DNA of 64,000 nucleotides, from positions 20,522,001 through 20,586,000 of the forward strand of contig OZ316897.1 of NCBI GenBank assembly GCA_973895155.1. The letters run 5' to 3'. The position numbers and the translations under genes were made by a program. Below are positions 38,592 to 49,385 of this stretch, piece after piece (positions within the stretch are counted from its first letter, which is position 1; the number at the start of each line of letters is the position of its first letter). The DNA is from Marsupella aquatica (Eukaryota; Marchantiophyta). Under the pieces are notes generated by a model. That model was not told where the DNA came from, made no database searches, and saw nothing but the letters and a program-made list of their open reading frames with translations.

Positions 38592-38650
38592 ACTAGACTA
38601 CTGGGGTAAGAAAACAGAGGAGGAAGAAAGATTCAAGAACGGAGCCCACC
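38592..38650 (+). repeat. Inverted, internally deleted copy of a coding segment
   Basis: This 59-bp plus-strand stretch repeats, as a reverse complement, the coding strand of the minus-strand gene at 37931-37846, from ACTAGACTACTGGGGTAAGA to ACGGAGCCCACC. The only difference is a 27-bp internal deletion, and identity is otherwise complete. The arms are about 660 bp apart. It lies upstream of that gene, among the ATCGGA motifs. Confidence 0.88.
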
Positions 38651-39421
38651 TATCTTCCTTGCTTTTACAAAGTGTGATACGTTGGAAACGGTATCGGACC
38701 CCTCGTGTAATGTTATCGGATAGGGGGTTAAGTAGGGCTTATGTAGGGGTCATGTAGGTGTATGTGGGAAGGACCGGTTGTATTAACATTTAATCGTCAT
38801 GTATGTTTGAATCAGGTTTTATAGGGCCATACATGTAGACACATACCGCAGGGGGTTGGCAACGGTGTCGTGGATGTGATATATCGACCTTCTTGCAATT
38901 TTGGGGTTTGTACCTGAATCCAGATTTTTTTGTGATACTTTGGTTATCCATGTTCAATTTGCTAATATTCGTCTTTGGGTTTGATGTGCAGTACCTTGGT
39001 TTTGAAGGGGTGGTTAGGTTTTTGTATGGTGTTAGCTAGGTAGGTTATTTTGCAATGCACTATGCACAGTGTGAGACCGTGCATCCAAAAGGTATGATGC
39101 CCCATCCATTTATTCCTTGATCCTTTAGGCTATTTCAGGTTTGGCATGCAAGTTTTTATCATATGTGCTTGAGCTTGTTTTTGGCAATTGTAGATCATGC
39201 ATGCTCATTATGAAAATGTCCACCTTGCAGAGATTCTGGATATCCCCACACTAGAGAATACGGCCTAGTAGGCATGGCAGAGCGCAGGTATCATTGAGGT
39301 ATAGCAAGTGTTGTATATATGTCTCTCATTCAATTGTTTTTCTAGACATAAATATTTGTCTTGCTGGTTTTTTTCTTTCATCCAACATATTGTCATGGTT
39401 GTATGATATATATGCAGATCG

Positions 39422-40745
39422 ATGTCTGCTTCCGATAGTTCCACATCGGATTCAGACTCAGACACGAGCTCGTCTGAGGAAGAGGTTCCTCCACCCCCTC
39501 CTCCAGACCAACCTCGTGCTCGGCCACTAGGGTCCATACCTTGTTGGTGTGTGAGATGTAAGGGACTTGTGGTTCGACATGCCTGGGAGACTTGTGAGCA
39601 CATCAAGAACTATGGTCGCCACGAGGGTGATACACCAGGGTATTTGCCTAGCCAGGTAATAAATACGTCCCTCCTTCATTCCATGAAATTCCAATAATTA
39701 GTCCACAAATGCTAAATTACTTTACATCTAAACAACAATTCATGTATTGATTTGTGTCAAATCATTGTTTGTTGAAATAATTAGGTGCCTCGTAGACCCC
39801 CACCTCCTCTGGTTGATAATGCTATGTGGTTGGAAGGGTTTCTAGCAAGGGCTAGTGAGTTGCTTGCATCTGCCCTTGCCCATCCACCTCTTAGTCCCCC
39901 TGCTCCTATCCCCACACATGCGCATGTAGACGAGGATGCACCGGTCTCTCGACCCGAGGAAATGGATACTAGGGTCCTACGTACACATTCACGGTCTCGC
40001 AGACGTAGACGACAATATGAATCGGTGGAGCAGGTAGAGAATCGGGAGGAGGCGTTACGTAGTGATCGACCACCCAGAAATGGAGATTATATTTGTGTTG
40101 AGGGCCGGTTTGGACTATCTTATCTCACTGGTAGGGCTGCTGATGTTTGGAAGGACTTTTCTCCTAGTCTCTTCAAATTTCCAGATTTCATTCATACTGA
40201 TGAACCAGTTGACATATGGGGTCGGCCTTGGATAGTGAAGGCATCCTCTATTGGTGCTGATATAGGATATGGTCTATATGCTTTGGAGGACATTGTGGTC
40301 CCTCCAAAGCCATGGAGACGTGGATATGATGGAGAGCACCTTTTCCCTTACATTGGGGCTGTATATAATGCAAAGAGTTGGAAGACTTTGTTGCATTAGC
40401 ACCCAAGCTGGGGGGTGTACGCCTTGAGGATGGACTCAGACCCATATGAGGTTTTGACTAGGCGAGGTTTTGACTAGGCCGTGGCATTGTAGGATGATTG
40501 ATGGTGACCCTATTCGGAATGGTAATTTAGCAGTGTACATCAATAGTACAACGGGTAGCGGTAGAGATTTTGAGGCTAATGTAGAGTGGATCCAAATTTT
40601 TGGCCCTCCTAGAGATCCGTATTTTGTGAAACATATGGATGACCATATCATGACCGTAGCCATTAGGACTATTAGAGCCGGTGAGGAGATATTGTGTGAG
40701 TATGAGTGGGACGCCCCAAAATTGTCCCTACGTTGCCGTCCATGA
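39422..40745 (+). pseudogene. SET-domain protein gene carried by the CACTA element, broken
   Basis: Exon 1 (39422-39655, 78 codons, donor AG|GTAATA) starts with a Ser/Asp-rich tail and PPPPPP, followed by a Cys/His-containing block CWCVRCKGLVV and CEHIKNYGRH. Exon 2 starts at 39785 after TTAG and continues in phase. It holds a basic SRSRRRRR stretch and the start of a SET domain (GYGLYALEDI at about 239-248, then HLFPYIGA). An in-frame TAG lies at 40397-40399. Beyond it the frame continues to a 16-bp tandem duplication (40448-40463 / 40464-40479) that shifts it. The C-terminal SET half is open to 40745: LAVYINSTT, the AIRTIRAGEEILCEYEWD block and a short tail. The usual Asn-His-Ser of SET active sites reads Asn-Ser here. 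SET domains normally transfer methyl groups to lysines of histones or other proteins. Whether intact relatives are active is unknown. Confidence 0.8.
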
Positions 40746-40803
40746 TAGTATGTTGGACTTACATGCATGTAAATCTTACATTGAATTAATGAGATTCATG
40801 ATG

Positions 40804-40806
<3 letters not shown>

Positions 40807-40833
<27 letters not shown>
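40807..40833. repeat. (TA)n microsatellite
   Basis: About thirteen TA units lie just downstream of the SET-domain remnant. Confidence 0.95.
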
Positions 40834-40835
<2 letters not shown>

Positions 40836-41684
40836 ATGATTGTAATGAGATTAATGTTAATGAGATTGCATTGATGTTGTATGATAGAACCAATATGTAC
40901 AATCTGATATTGGGGTCCCGGGTACGCAACTCTTATATAATAGACAGGGGTCTACATTTTTATATGGACTAAAAAGTTGGCTATACAAAATAATTAAAAT
41001 TTGAAAAAACCTGGGTTTTCCACTTTTAAAAATTTTCAAGTCATATAAAAGGTTTGGTTTTCTTCTTTTTCCATATGAAATTAAAAAATATTCCTATACA
41101 TGTTGTAATTTTTATTAAAATATTTTTAAAATTTTAATAAAAATCCTAAAAAGCTGGCTAGTTTGGCTGTAGACCCCTGTATTAAAAAAAACCCATATAA
41201 TTTGGTTTTGATCAACTTTTTGTACATCAAAACATGTTTGGTTTTTTTTTTAAGTTACATTTTTGGATTCCTTGAGTTGAGAGGTACAAGACTTTAGTAG
41301 ACTAAAATGAAATCTAAGATGGTCAATTGGATATAAGGCCATTATAAGGAATTAAAAACTTGCCTTATAAAAAGGGGAGTTGCATACCCGGGATTGGGTC
41401 ATATTACGTGCTATGCGACAACACATTGTTGAGGCCATGGTGGCCAACCATGGGCATGATGGAGGGATGCAGGAGGATGATGTACAACATGAGGGTGATA
41501 ATCCTACTCAAGCACATCTGGATGAGGAGAGGACCATGGATGAGCTCATGGACCAATTTTATGATGATGATGTTGATATTGGTATGGAGGATATGGGTAC
41601 AACTGATGACAACACCACTCATCCAGGACCTTCTAGGGGGGGACAGAACAAGGATTGGGAGGAGGCTCAACGTCATGCTCGTAC

Positions 41685-42011
41685 CTCGGGGGGGTCACTA
41701 TATGGAGGGCCATACATTGCGTGCGACGTTTTAGGGTTTGACCCCCCTAACTTTAAAGTGAATTTTTTTTTTTGCAAAGCCCTTTCTTTCTTAAAATTTT
41801 ATCATTTTTTATTAAAAAACCCCTAAAAACTTTATAGAAAGTATTTTTTGCAATTAAATAGGCCTATGTGTTCTTTAAAGTCGACCAATCAATAAAACAT
41901 GCCCTATGTGTTCTTCCACCAAACTTTGGAAGTCTTCCGCCACACCCATTTAAATGGGCCTATACTTCGTCGCACGTGATGTGTCACTTCCGTGGAAGTG
42001 ACCCCCCCGAG
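41685..42011 (+). mobile_element. MITE copy 1, inside the transposase coding sequence
   Basis: It is 327 bp, starting CTCGGGGGGGTCACTATATG and ending GTGACCCCCCCGAG, and is flanked by an 8-bp duplication GCTCGTAC (41677-41684, 42012-42019). The termini form a ~43-bp imperfect inverted repeat (CTCGGGGG-TCACT at the ends, CGTGCGACG at the inner limit). The right arm itself contains a GTCACTTCC/GGAAGTGAC palindrome. It has no coding capacity of its own. An 8-bp duplication suggests the hAT or a related superfamily, but the TIR sequence is not one I can assign. Confidence 0.95.
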
Positions 42012-42577
42012 GCTCGTACTCGCATATTTGAGGGTAGCACCTTATCTTGGCTCTCCGCAATAATGTTGTTGCTGAATGTGCAGCAAAGACATGGGGCCAG
42101 CAACCTACTTTTGGATGATGTTTTTCGTACCTTGCATGATCGTATTTTTCCACCAGGCAATACCATGCCAGCCTCTTGGAAGGAGGCAAAACAAGTGTTA
42201 AAGTCCATTGGCCTCAAGTATGTAGTGATACATGCATGTGTGAATGATTGCATTCTTTTTAGGGGGGAGCATCAGAATGCAACTGCATGTCCTAAGTGTG
42301 AGAAGCCGCGCTACCGTGATGACATGTTGACAGGGAAGGTGCCTCAAAAGGTTATGCGATACTTTCCTCTCATCCCCCGATTGCGACATCAATACCGTTG
42401 TGCAGAGTTAGCTGAGTACATGGTATGGCACTCAAAGAATCGTTCTGATATGGCTACGAACTCTAGTGCCATGCGGATGATGGTTGACTCTCCTGCCAAT
42501 CGATTTGTTGAGGGCAGATGGGGGGAGTTCAGCACTGAACCACGACATGTTCAACTTGGCTTGGCAGCTGATGGTAT

Positions 42578-42909
42578 CTCGGGGGGGGTCACTATATGGA
42601 GGGCTCATACATCGCGTGCGACGTTTTAGGGTTTGACCCCCCTAACTTTAAAGTGAAAAATATTTTTTTGCAAAGCCCTTTCTTTCTTAAAATTTTGTCA
42701 TTTTTTATTAAAAAACCCCTAAAAACTTTATAGAAAGTATTTTTTGCAATTAAATAGGCCTATGTGTTCTTTAAAGTCGACCAATCAATAAAACATGCCC
42801 TATGTGTTCTTCCACCAAACTTTGGAAGTCTTCCGCCACACCCATTTAAATGGGCCTATACTTCGTCGCACGTGATGTGTCACTTCCGTGGAAGTGACCC
42901 CCCCCCGAG
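42578..42909 (+). mobile_element. MITE copy 2, inside the transposase coding sequence
   Basis: It is 332 bp, in the same orientation as copy 1 and nearly identical to it, flanked by an 8-bp duplication GATGGTAT (42570-42577, 42910-42917). It splits the conserved DGI-PF block of the transposase. Confidence 0.95.
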
Positions 42910-45469
42910 GATGGTATCAGCCCTTTTGCATTGGCGGGTAAAGCAAAACCATATTCAGTATGGCCAGTAGTTGTGACTAACTACAATATCCCTCCATGGA
43001 TGGCCATGAAGAAAGGTCATTTACTGCTCTCCATGATCATCCCGGGTCCTAAGCAAGTAAAAAAGATTGACATCTACTTGCAACCATTGATTGATGAGCT
43101 TTTGCAATTGTGGAGAGGAGTGGATTGTTATGACGGACGTCGCAATACAGGAGGTGTACCTCGCGCGTTTACCCTCAAGGCCATCCTTATGTGGACCATG
43201 CATGACCTACCAGGTATGACCTGATAAACCTTAGCTTATTTCCTTGATGTACTACCTTAAATTTAGTGTGCATTAACCTTATTTCATAATTGGCTGGTTG
43301 TATATGGGCTTGGTACAAGGTTTGGGTATATCTCTGGATTGCAAACATCAGGCTATCGAGCTTGCCCTTCATGCGGACCGGATTTGGAGGGAGTGGCAAG
43401 ACGCAAGTCAAGTACTTTGCGTAAGATAGTTTACATTGGTCATACCAAATGTCTTCCAACAGACCATCCTTGGAGGAGTGATCATTTCTTGTATGACACT
43501 GATGAGGGGCAACCTGATACTCGTCCTCAACTTCAACAAAAGGATCCAACATATTGGAGAGAGGTATGGGAGAGAGTTCAAGACCCTGATGATCCATTAC
43601 AGTTTCTCCGATGTGGCATGACCTGTTTATCTGCATTGTCACAGTTGCCATATTGGTCAGAGATGCCCATTAATCACTTGTTGGATGCGATGCACATTGA
43701 GGGAAATGTGGGGAGATCATTGATTCGTCATCTATATGGGGAGAAGAACCACAACTGGAGAGAAAGTTGTGAGGAGATGGGGATGCATGGTCTTTTGGGT
43801 TTTTGGCCATCTTTGGACCCCCCTGGTGATCCCCCTAGCATCCATCCTCCTTGGGTTTTGACCAGGGCAGAGCGCATAGAGTTTCGTAGACGGATTGGGT
43901 CAATGAGGTTTCCCACAGGTTATGGTGCCAATCTTCGTAAGGCATTTGGGGGGGATGATTCTCCAAAATGGTCATCGTACCTGAAAACACATGATTATCA
44001 TCGGTTACTAGAACATGTCATTCCAGTTGCGATTATTGGATTGGGTAGTGAGGAACTTCGTGATGCTCTTTGGTCATTGGGCAAGTTTTTGAGATGGGTA
44101 TGTCAGAAGGAGGTACCAGAGGATGACATTGCTGCGATGGAGATATTTGGAGTAGAGGTTGTTTGCAAGTTGGAGAAGGCACTTCCACCCTCATTCTTTG
44201 ATGGTCAGGTTCATTTCTTCATACATTTAGTGCGTGAGGTAGCAATTGCAGGCCCGGTACATTGTCGATGGATGTATTGGGTAGAGCGTTACATGGGGGT
44301 GATGAAGTCATATGTCTCTAATCGGGCTAGGGTGGAAGGTAGCATTGCAGAGCGTCATCTTGGAGCAGAGAGTATGTTTTATTGTACAAACATAGTTGCC
44401 ACACTAGATCCAAGGGCACCTAGGGGATGGATAGATGAGGCGGCACGAGAGGCAGACTATGAGGATGATAGACTCACTGGGGCATCAGGAGAGTGTGGCT
44501 TAGGCTCAGCAGAGCGTTTGCAACTTACAACATTTATGTTGTATAACTCACCAGAGGTTGTAGGGGAGTGGACAACATTTTATGAGGAGGAGAAGCAAAA
44601 TAGTCGACGGCCACGGTTGTTTCCCAAGTTTCACCCATACATGAAATCAAAGTTGTTAGAAGTGGATGCCTTGGTGGGTACCGGAGACAATATATTACAT
44701 TACCCACAAGTGACTGATAAGCTTCGTACCTTGGTTCATGGTCCACTGCTTAAAGTCACGACTCGGACGGCAATGTGGTCAAAGGGGAGACATTTCCGTG
44801 TGGAACGACTTGATGAGAAGAGAGCAGCTACACAAGATTGTGGGGTGATGGGTTGGTTCACCCAGGATTCCCAGAGTAGCACGTCGGACATGAACCCCAT
44901 TCGCTCCACCGTGGCCCATTATGGGAAGATTGATGAGATCCTGACAGTGAAGTACCATGCACATACTACTTTGGAGGAGGTGGTATTTAAGTGCAAATGG
45001 TTCAAGATGAATCTTGTAGGCAACAATCGAACATGTGAAGATGATGCATGCGGATTTACCCGTTTGAAGACATCTGCAAATAGTGTCATTAGTTCCAATT
45101 GGAGGTCCTCAGATCCCTTTGCCTTCCCACATCACCTTGAGCAGTTCTTTTACCTACCCTATCCAGATGACCCACATTGGTCCATTGTCATGCCTTATAT
45201 CCCTAGATCACGGTCTATAGTCCAAGAGAGACCCAATGTCGTTGTAGTGGAAGACAACGACATCCCCGACCCTCCACAAGCTAGTTAGTATATTTTGTAT
45301 ATAGCTAGGCCCCCCCAACCACACCACCTTCATGTTTTTTTTAATCGGCAATATAAAAGTTGGCATCATTACTTCTTTAATTGTCATGGTATGCACATGC
45401 CCAAAATCTCTTGGTTATATATAGAAGTGTCCTTACTTTATATACCCTTCCAAAGAACCCCCCGCCTTA

Positions 45470-45990
45470 TGTCCCATTGACCGTCCCATGAAAAAGCCAT
45501 CGGATTTCCATCGCACCTTCTAAAAACAGAAACCAGACTTTCTGATACTCCCAACTAAGGACTATTCCATATAAAACCCATCGGACACACATTTCCGATC
45601 CTCTCCACAGCGGACACCTTCTCCTCCTTTGTTGACGAGGTATCCGATCCAACATCCGATGGACAATGTCCGACATAACTTTTTATGCACAAAATATCCG
45701 ACCCTAAACCCAACGGACACAAATATCCGATGCATTCCGTGATGGTCTCAGTCCGATACAACTACCAACGCAAACATCTTGCGATGCATTAAGGTTCGGA
45801 CGCATTATGTGGTCATGGCGACATAGTTTCCGATATGTTTAGCATCGGAGATTGTCCGATAGTAGTACGATGGGACAGCATATGCGATGGGTTTTACATC
45901 GGAATTGGCAGGTCTGATGGGATCAGGATCGGAAAATACGTTGTAGAGCACATCGGATATTGTCCGAAGTGTTTGGCATGGGATGGGTGA
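45470..45990. repeat. CACTA right sub-terminal repeats
   Basis: Dense TCCGAT, ATCGGA and CGGACA-type motifs occur in both orientations and mirror the left end. They lie between the transposase stop codon and the right terminus at 46042. Confidence 0.85.
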
Positions 45991-46042
45991 CGTTTGGCTC
46001 AAAATTAAGGAGTATCAGAAAACCGCCAAAAATGTACTAGTG

Positions 46043-49000
46043 AGGAGAATTGAATTGGGAGTGAGAAGGCTAGTAGTTTGAACCACCAAGAGAACATGAG
46101 TCACGTTGAAGCAACGACAGGATGTAGCATTGTGGTCACGCCGAGAGCAAGCTTATGAAGGCTGTGATATGATCAAAAGAAATTTTGTTTTGAAGGGTGA
46201 TTCTGAAGATCGTGTGGGAAAGCAGTATTCAAGGCAATGATTTGAGTCAAGTGGAAAGCTATGGCTGAGGCAAGAGAGATCGAGTTCAGCCGCGCTGCTT
46301 CCTTCAATCTAACCAACCAGGCCAGATCAACCTAAATCACTTGAGACGATGAGTTGACAACCTTAACAAGAGGCAGAAAGAGAATAGCAGAGACCGGAAG
46401 CCAAACAGAGACAGCCTTGAATGAAGTCGGGTGGATCGAGAGCAAATCAGGACCCGATCGGGATCATAAGAAAATTTTTCAAAACCCTAACCTCATAAGG
46501 GACGAACGTAGGCGCCTTCTCTTTCCCTGAATTTCACAATGTTGCTCAACCGCTGACAGCTTCTTGTTGGTCGATCTGCAAGCCATAAAGGATGAAAGGA
46601 AATACCCATTACACACGATCGAGTGAAGTACAGGCATTACAAGAGGCCAAAGATGGATGTTGAATTGGTCGTTTGCTGATTCAATGAAGATTCCAATAAG
46701 AGCCATTTGATACAGTCGTATCAAATTGGAGAAGATAGAAGCAAATGTCGTGGAGGAAGAACATCTTGGCTTTGGTTGTGAACGTACGGGAGATGGCATC
46801 CAGCGAAAGAAACGAATCATTGTTGTGGGGTCTAGATCTGATAGCATTTTCTGAATCCTAAATATGGAATGTTGTGCTTGTCCAAGAATGAGCCTGAGAA
46901 GCTGATCGCAATCAAAGAATGAGCCAAAGCGACAAGTGAGATTTCAAGAGACACACATGAGTGACTTAACATGCAACATTCGATCTCAAAATCCTCGAGA
47001 AAAACTCGAACACCAGATAAGTGCAACCCTCATTAAATGCATAGTATAGTAAAGAGTTTCTGAAATACAAATGCTTGGGTGCACTTATCCAAAGACAAGA
47101 GAATCCCATGTGTTTCAGTGAAAAATCTTCATTTTTGAAAAACTATCCATATATGCACATATTAACAAAGAAAATCTTGTTGACAACGGATGTTTTGCAC
47201 TTATGGATAAACAAATGAAATGGAAAATGATAAGTGCACATTGCAAATTTACACAGCAATTTACACAGTTTACACATGTAAACACATCAACTGGTTTAGG
47301 GAAATTACATGTCACTTGTTGAATTTCCATACATTAACATGCCTTACATGTGCAACACATGCTTTACATGCATTTGACATATTTACATGTCATACCACCC
47401 TTACTTGACTTTGCATATTGGAAATAATGGTTTTATACCAAATACCTCTACTTTCCATTTACAAAGTGGTTGTTACACCCACTTCAATCACAAAATGGTT
47501 TTTACACCATTTGACACCCCTAGTTTACACCTAATGATACCATTCTAGATTATACCTCATGACACCAGTTTACACTGGTGTATGTCTTACCATTGTATAA
47601 TCCCATGCTTTACATTGGGTTTATACTTGTTTACACTGGTTACACCAGATCACACTTGCTTATAGCATTTACACTGGTTTACACCAATTTACACCATCAG
47701 GGGGAGTAAACTTTGGTCCATACACTTTTTGTGTGTAAATTGACCATTTACAACTTTTACACCAATTGACATGGGTTTACACCCATTTACACCCTACATT
47801 AGGGCAATATCTTACTTAAGGGCCTTATCCTCATGGTCTTTACACCATAAACAACTCCAACGAGAGCTTTTATAGCCATTGTTCGGTGGGATGATAGTTT
47901 TTAAGTATGGAACTAATACCATACCTTTAACCATGCTCTATGACCTAGTTTTTGAGGTATTTTGGTAAGGTATAGATTTTCTGAGATCCAGTGATCGATG
48001 GCAGATATGTTTCTCACGAAAGATCCAAAATAATCTAAGGTACAGTACTTCATGTTAGTTCCATGACCTTAGTTTCCAGCCATATCCAAAAGCGGATAAT
48101 CAATAACCCTTTAGGGGTTTAACTGTGAATATTTAGAAACCCGAAGTAAACTCAAATCAGAATGAGTAATGAGGGGTTAATATGGGCAAACCCCATAACT
48201 TTGTCCGGTCCAACTTAATTCTAGCTTTCAACTATAATATATGCATAAAATGCATATTTAGGGGGAGAAAGTTTATTTTCTCAAACCCCAATCACACTTG
48301 ATTTACCCACTACGAGCACATTTTGGTACTTGGTCATTAAGTGGGATCTTTTGACTATCACTAGCTCTAAACTATTTTTATGCGGAGTTGTTTGACGTTT
48401 ATGAATATCACTTTACCTCCGCAAGATAGCGAATCATTTTGAGCTAGCATTTTTCTGCGCTATGACACACATGGACGTTCGACTGAATGTTTGGACTCCA
48501 CAGGGTTATTTGTGAAGTTATATTGGCTTGACACTTTTTGTCAAAATATGAGAACTGCAGACGTGCAGGGCAGACGTTTCATATTATACACACACCCGCT
48601 GGTGTTGTGAATGCACACCCTTTGGTGCTGCAGATTATTTTTCATATAAAAACTATTTGATACTACATGTTTTTGAAATCTAAGATTGAGAGATTTCTTT
48701 GTGTGTCGACTACACACGCTTGCGAATTGTGCATTTTGCACAAGAACCCTCTATTTAAGAATCTAATTAGGAGTCCTTGAACTCTAAGGGAGAGTTTCGA
48801 TATTTGAGTTTTACGAGAATAATATATTCCTCGAAACCTTGTTTTGAGGGGGAGATCATATTTTTTGGACTTTTTACATCCCATACTTTACGCACTCAGT
48901 TGCACGAGATGACATTATTTATTATTATACTTTACACTTTGCGCAGATGAGCCATGGAAAAGTGATTTTATGATAATAACTTAATTACTAATCATTTTTT

Positions 49001-49376
49001 CATATATGTTTTAATTTGTATTCGATGCGAGGATGTATGTGCGGATGTATGCGCGATGGTGAGCGATTTGGAGACATGTCGCGTTGTTGTTGAGTCGTTG
49101 AGCATACGACAACTTGTTCATTTTGACGGAGTGGAGTTGTTACTGTTAACCCCACATACCACCGGATTCACTTGAGGACCGACAGGGCTGTACTCTTTTT
49201 CCTTTAGAGCCGAGATATTTTATTTTTTTCTCTGTTACCTTGATAGAGTTTTTTAGAATTGTTAAAGGTTTTAACGAGGCAATACCTTCCTCATTTGTAC
49301 TCAAATCATGCCATGTTTATAAGCATGATAATCTAGTTAGAAGACTTTTTGTCTACATAGTTATCACTATATAGCC
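46043..49376 (+). other. Internal region of the LTR element, non-coding
   Basis: This is the part of the retroelement right of the CACTA insertion. No gag or pol motif is visible in any frame. The frame at 46479-46847 (minus) has no recognisable homology. The region holds the TTTACAC-rich block and four AGGGGGAG polypurine motifs. Close to the 3' LTR it has the GGTTTTAACGAGGCA phrase seen before copia 3' LTRs. Confidence 0.7.
47230..47860 (+). repeat. TTTACAC-rich degenerate repeat block
   Basis: At least fifteen TTTACAC or TTACACC words occur in about 630 bp, at irregular spacing and mostly in one orientation, often as GTTTACACTGG or ATTTACACC. The block ends at the first AGGGGGAG motif (47699) and a little beyond. 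Its function is unknown; it is non-coding. Confidence 0.8.
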
Positions 49377-49385
49377 AAGGGGGAG
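49377..49385 (+). other. Polypurine tract
   Basis: AAGGGGGAG directly abuts the TG of the 3' LTR. This is the expected position and a typical plant copia sequence for priming plus-strand DNA synthesis. Confidence 0.9.

Larger units (their letters stand above)
41413..45288 (+). pseudogene. CACTA transposase (Tnp2 / Transposase_21 with DUF4218 and DUF4216)
   Basis: The N-terminal part (acidic, with MDELMDQFYDDDVDIGMED) runs to 41684. The first MITE follows, then codons from 42012 to 42577 with the Tnp2 region: ACPKCEKPRYRDD, VMRYFPLIPRLRHQYRC and LGLAADGI. The second MITE follows, then 42910-43213 with WPVVVTNYNIPPWM and LSMIIPGPKQ. After an intron, 43320-45288 carries ACPSCG, LPYWSEMPINHLLDAMHIEG, the DUF4218 block (FFIHLVREVAIAGPVHCRWM, then ERYMGVMKSYVSNRARVEGS) and DUF4216 at the C-terminus (HYGKIDEIL, FKCKWFKMN, QFFYLPYPDDPHWSIVMPY). 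Both MITEs lie between 8-bp target duplications, and the coding frame on their two sides is the same. The frame across the intron near 43214-43319 is off by one with the obvious splice sites. The 5' end is uncertain; 41413 is the first ATG in the frame. Confidence 0.9.
35030..46042 (+). mobile_element. CACTA (EnSpm) DNA transposon, 11.0 kb
   Basis: The left end reads CACTAGTATTTTAGGGCC and the right end, reverse complemented, CACTAGTACATTTTTGGCGG. The element is flanked by a perfect 3-bp target-site duplication, AGG (35027-35029 and 46043-46045), as expected for CACTA elements. Dense ATCGGA/TCCGAT motifs in both orientations fill the sub-terminal regions. Inside are a plus-strand Tnp2 transposase gene (41.4-45.3 kb), a minus-strand multi-exon gene (36.0-38.3 kb) and a plus-strand SET-domain gene (39.4-40.7 kb). 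Two MITEs interrupt the transposase, so this copy is very unlikely to be autonomous now. It lies inside the LTR element and is therefore younger than it. Confidence 0.95.

Noticed and set aside
41691-41702. GTCACTATATGG at the MITE left end, read as a CACTA terminus
   Set aside because: The true ends are at CTCGGGGG, with 8-bp duplications; CACTA elements make 3-bp duplications. The resemblance is internal and accidental.
41868-42010. Apparent coding start inside the MITE reading into the transposase frame
   Set aside because: The same peptide appears in MITE copy 2 because the MITEs are nearly identical. It is MITE sequence that happens to be open, not transposase.
46479-46847. Minus-strand 122-codon frame inside the LTR element as a gag remnant
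   Set aside because: No zinc knuckle or gag-like motif is visible and the surroundings are full of stops. A TCTAGATCTGATAGCA phrase nearby only loosely resembles a reversed primer-binding site.
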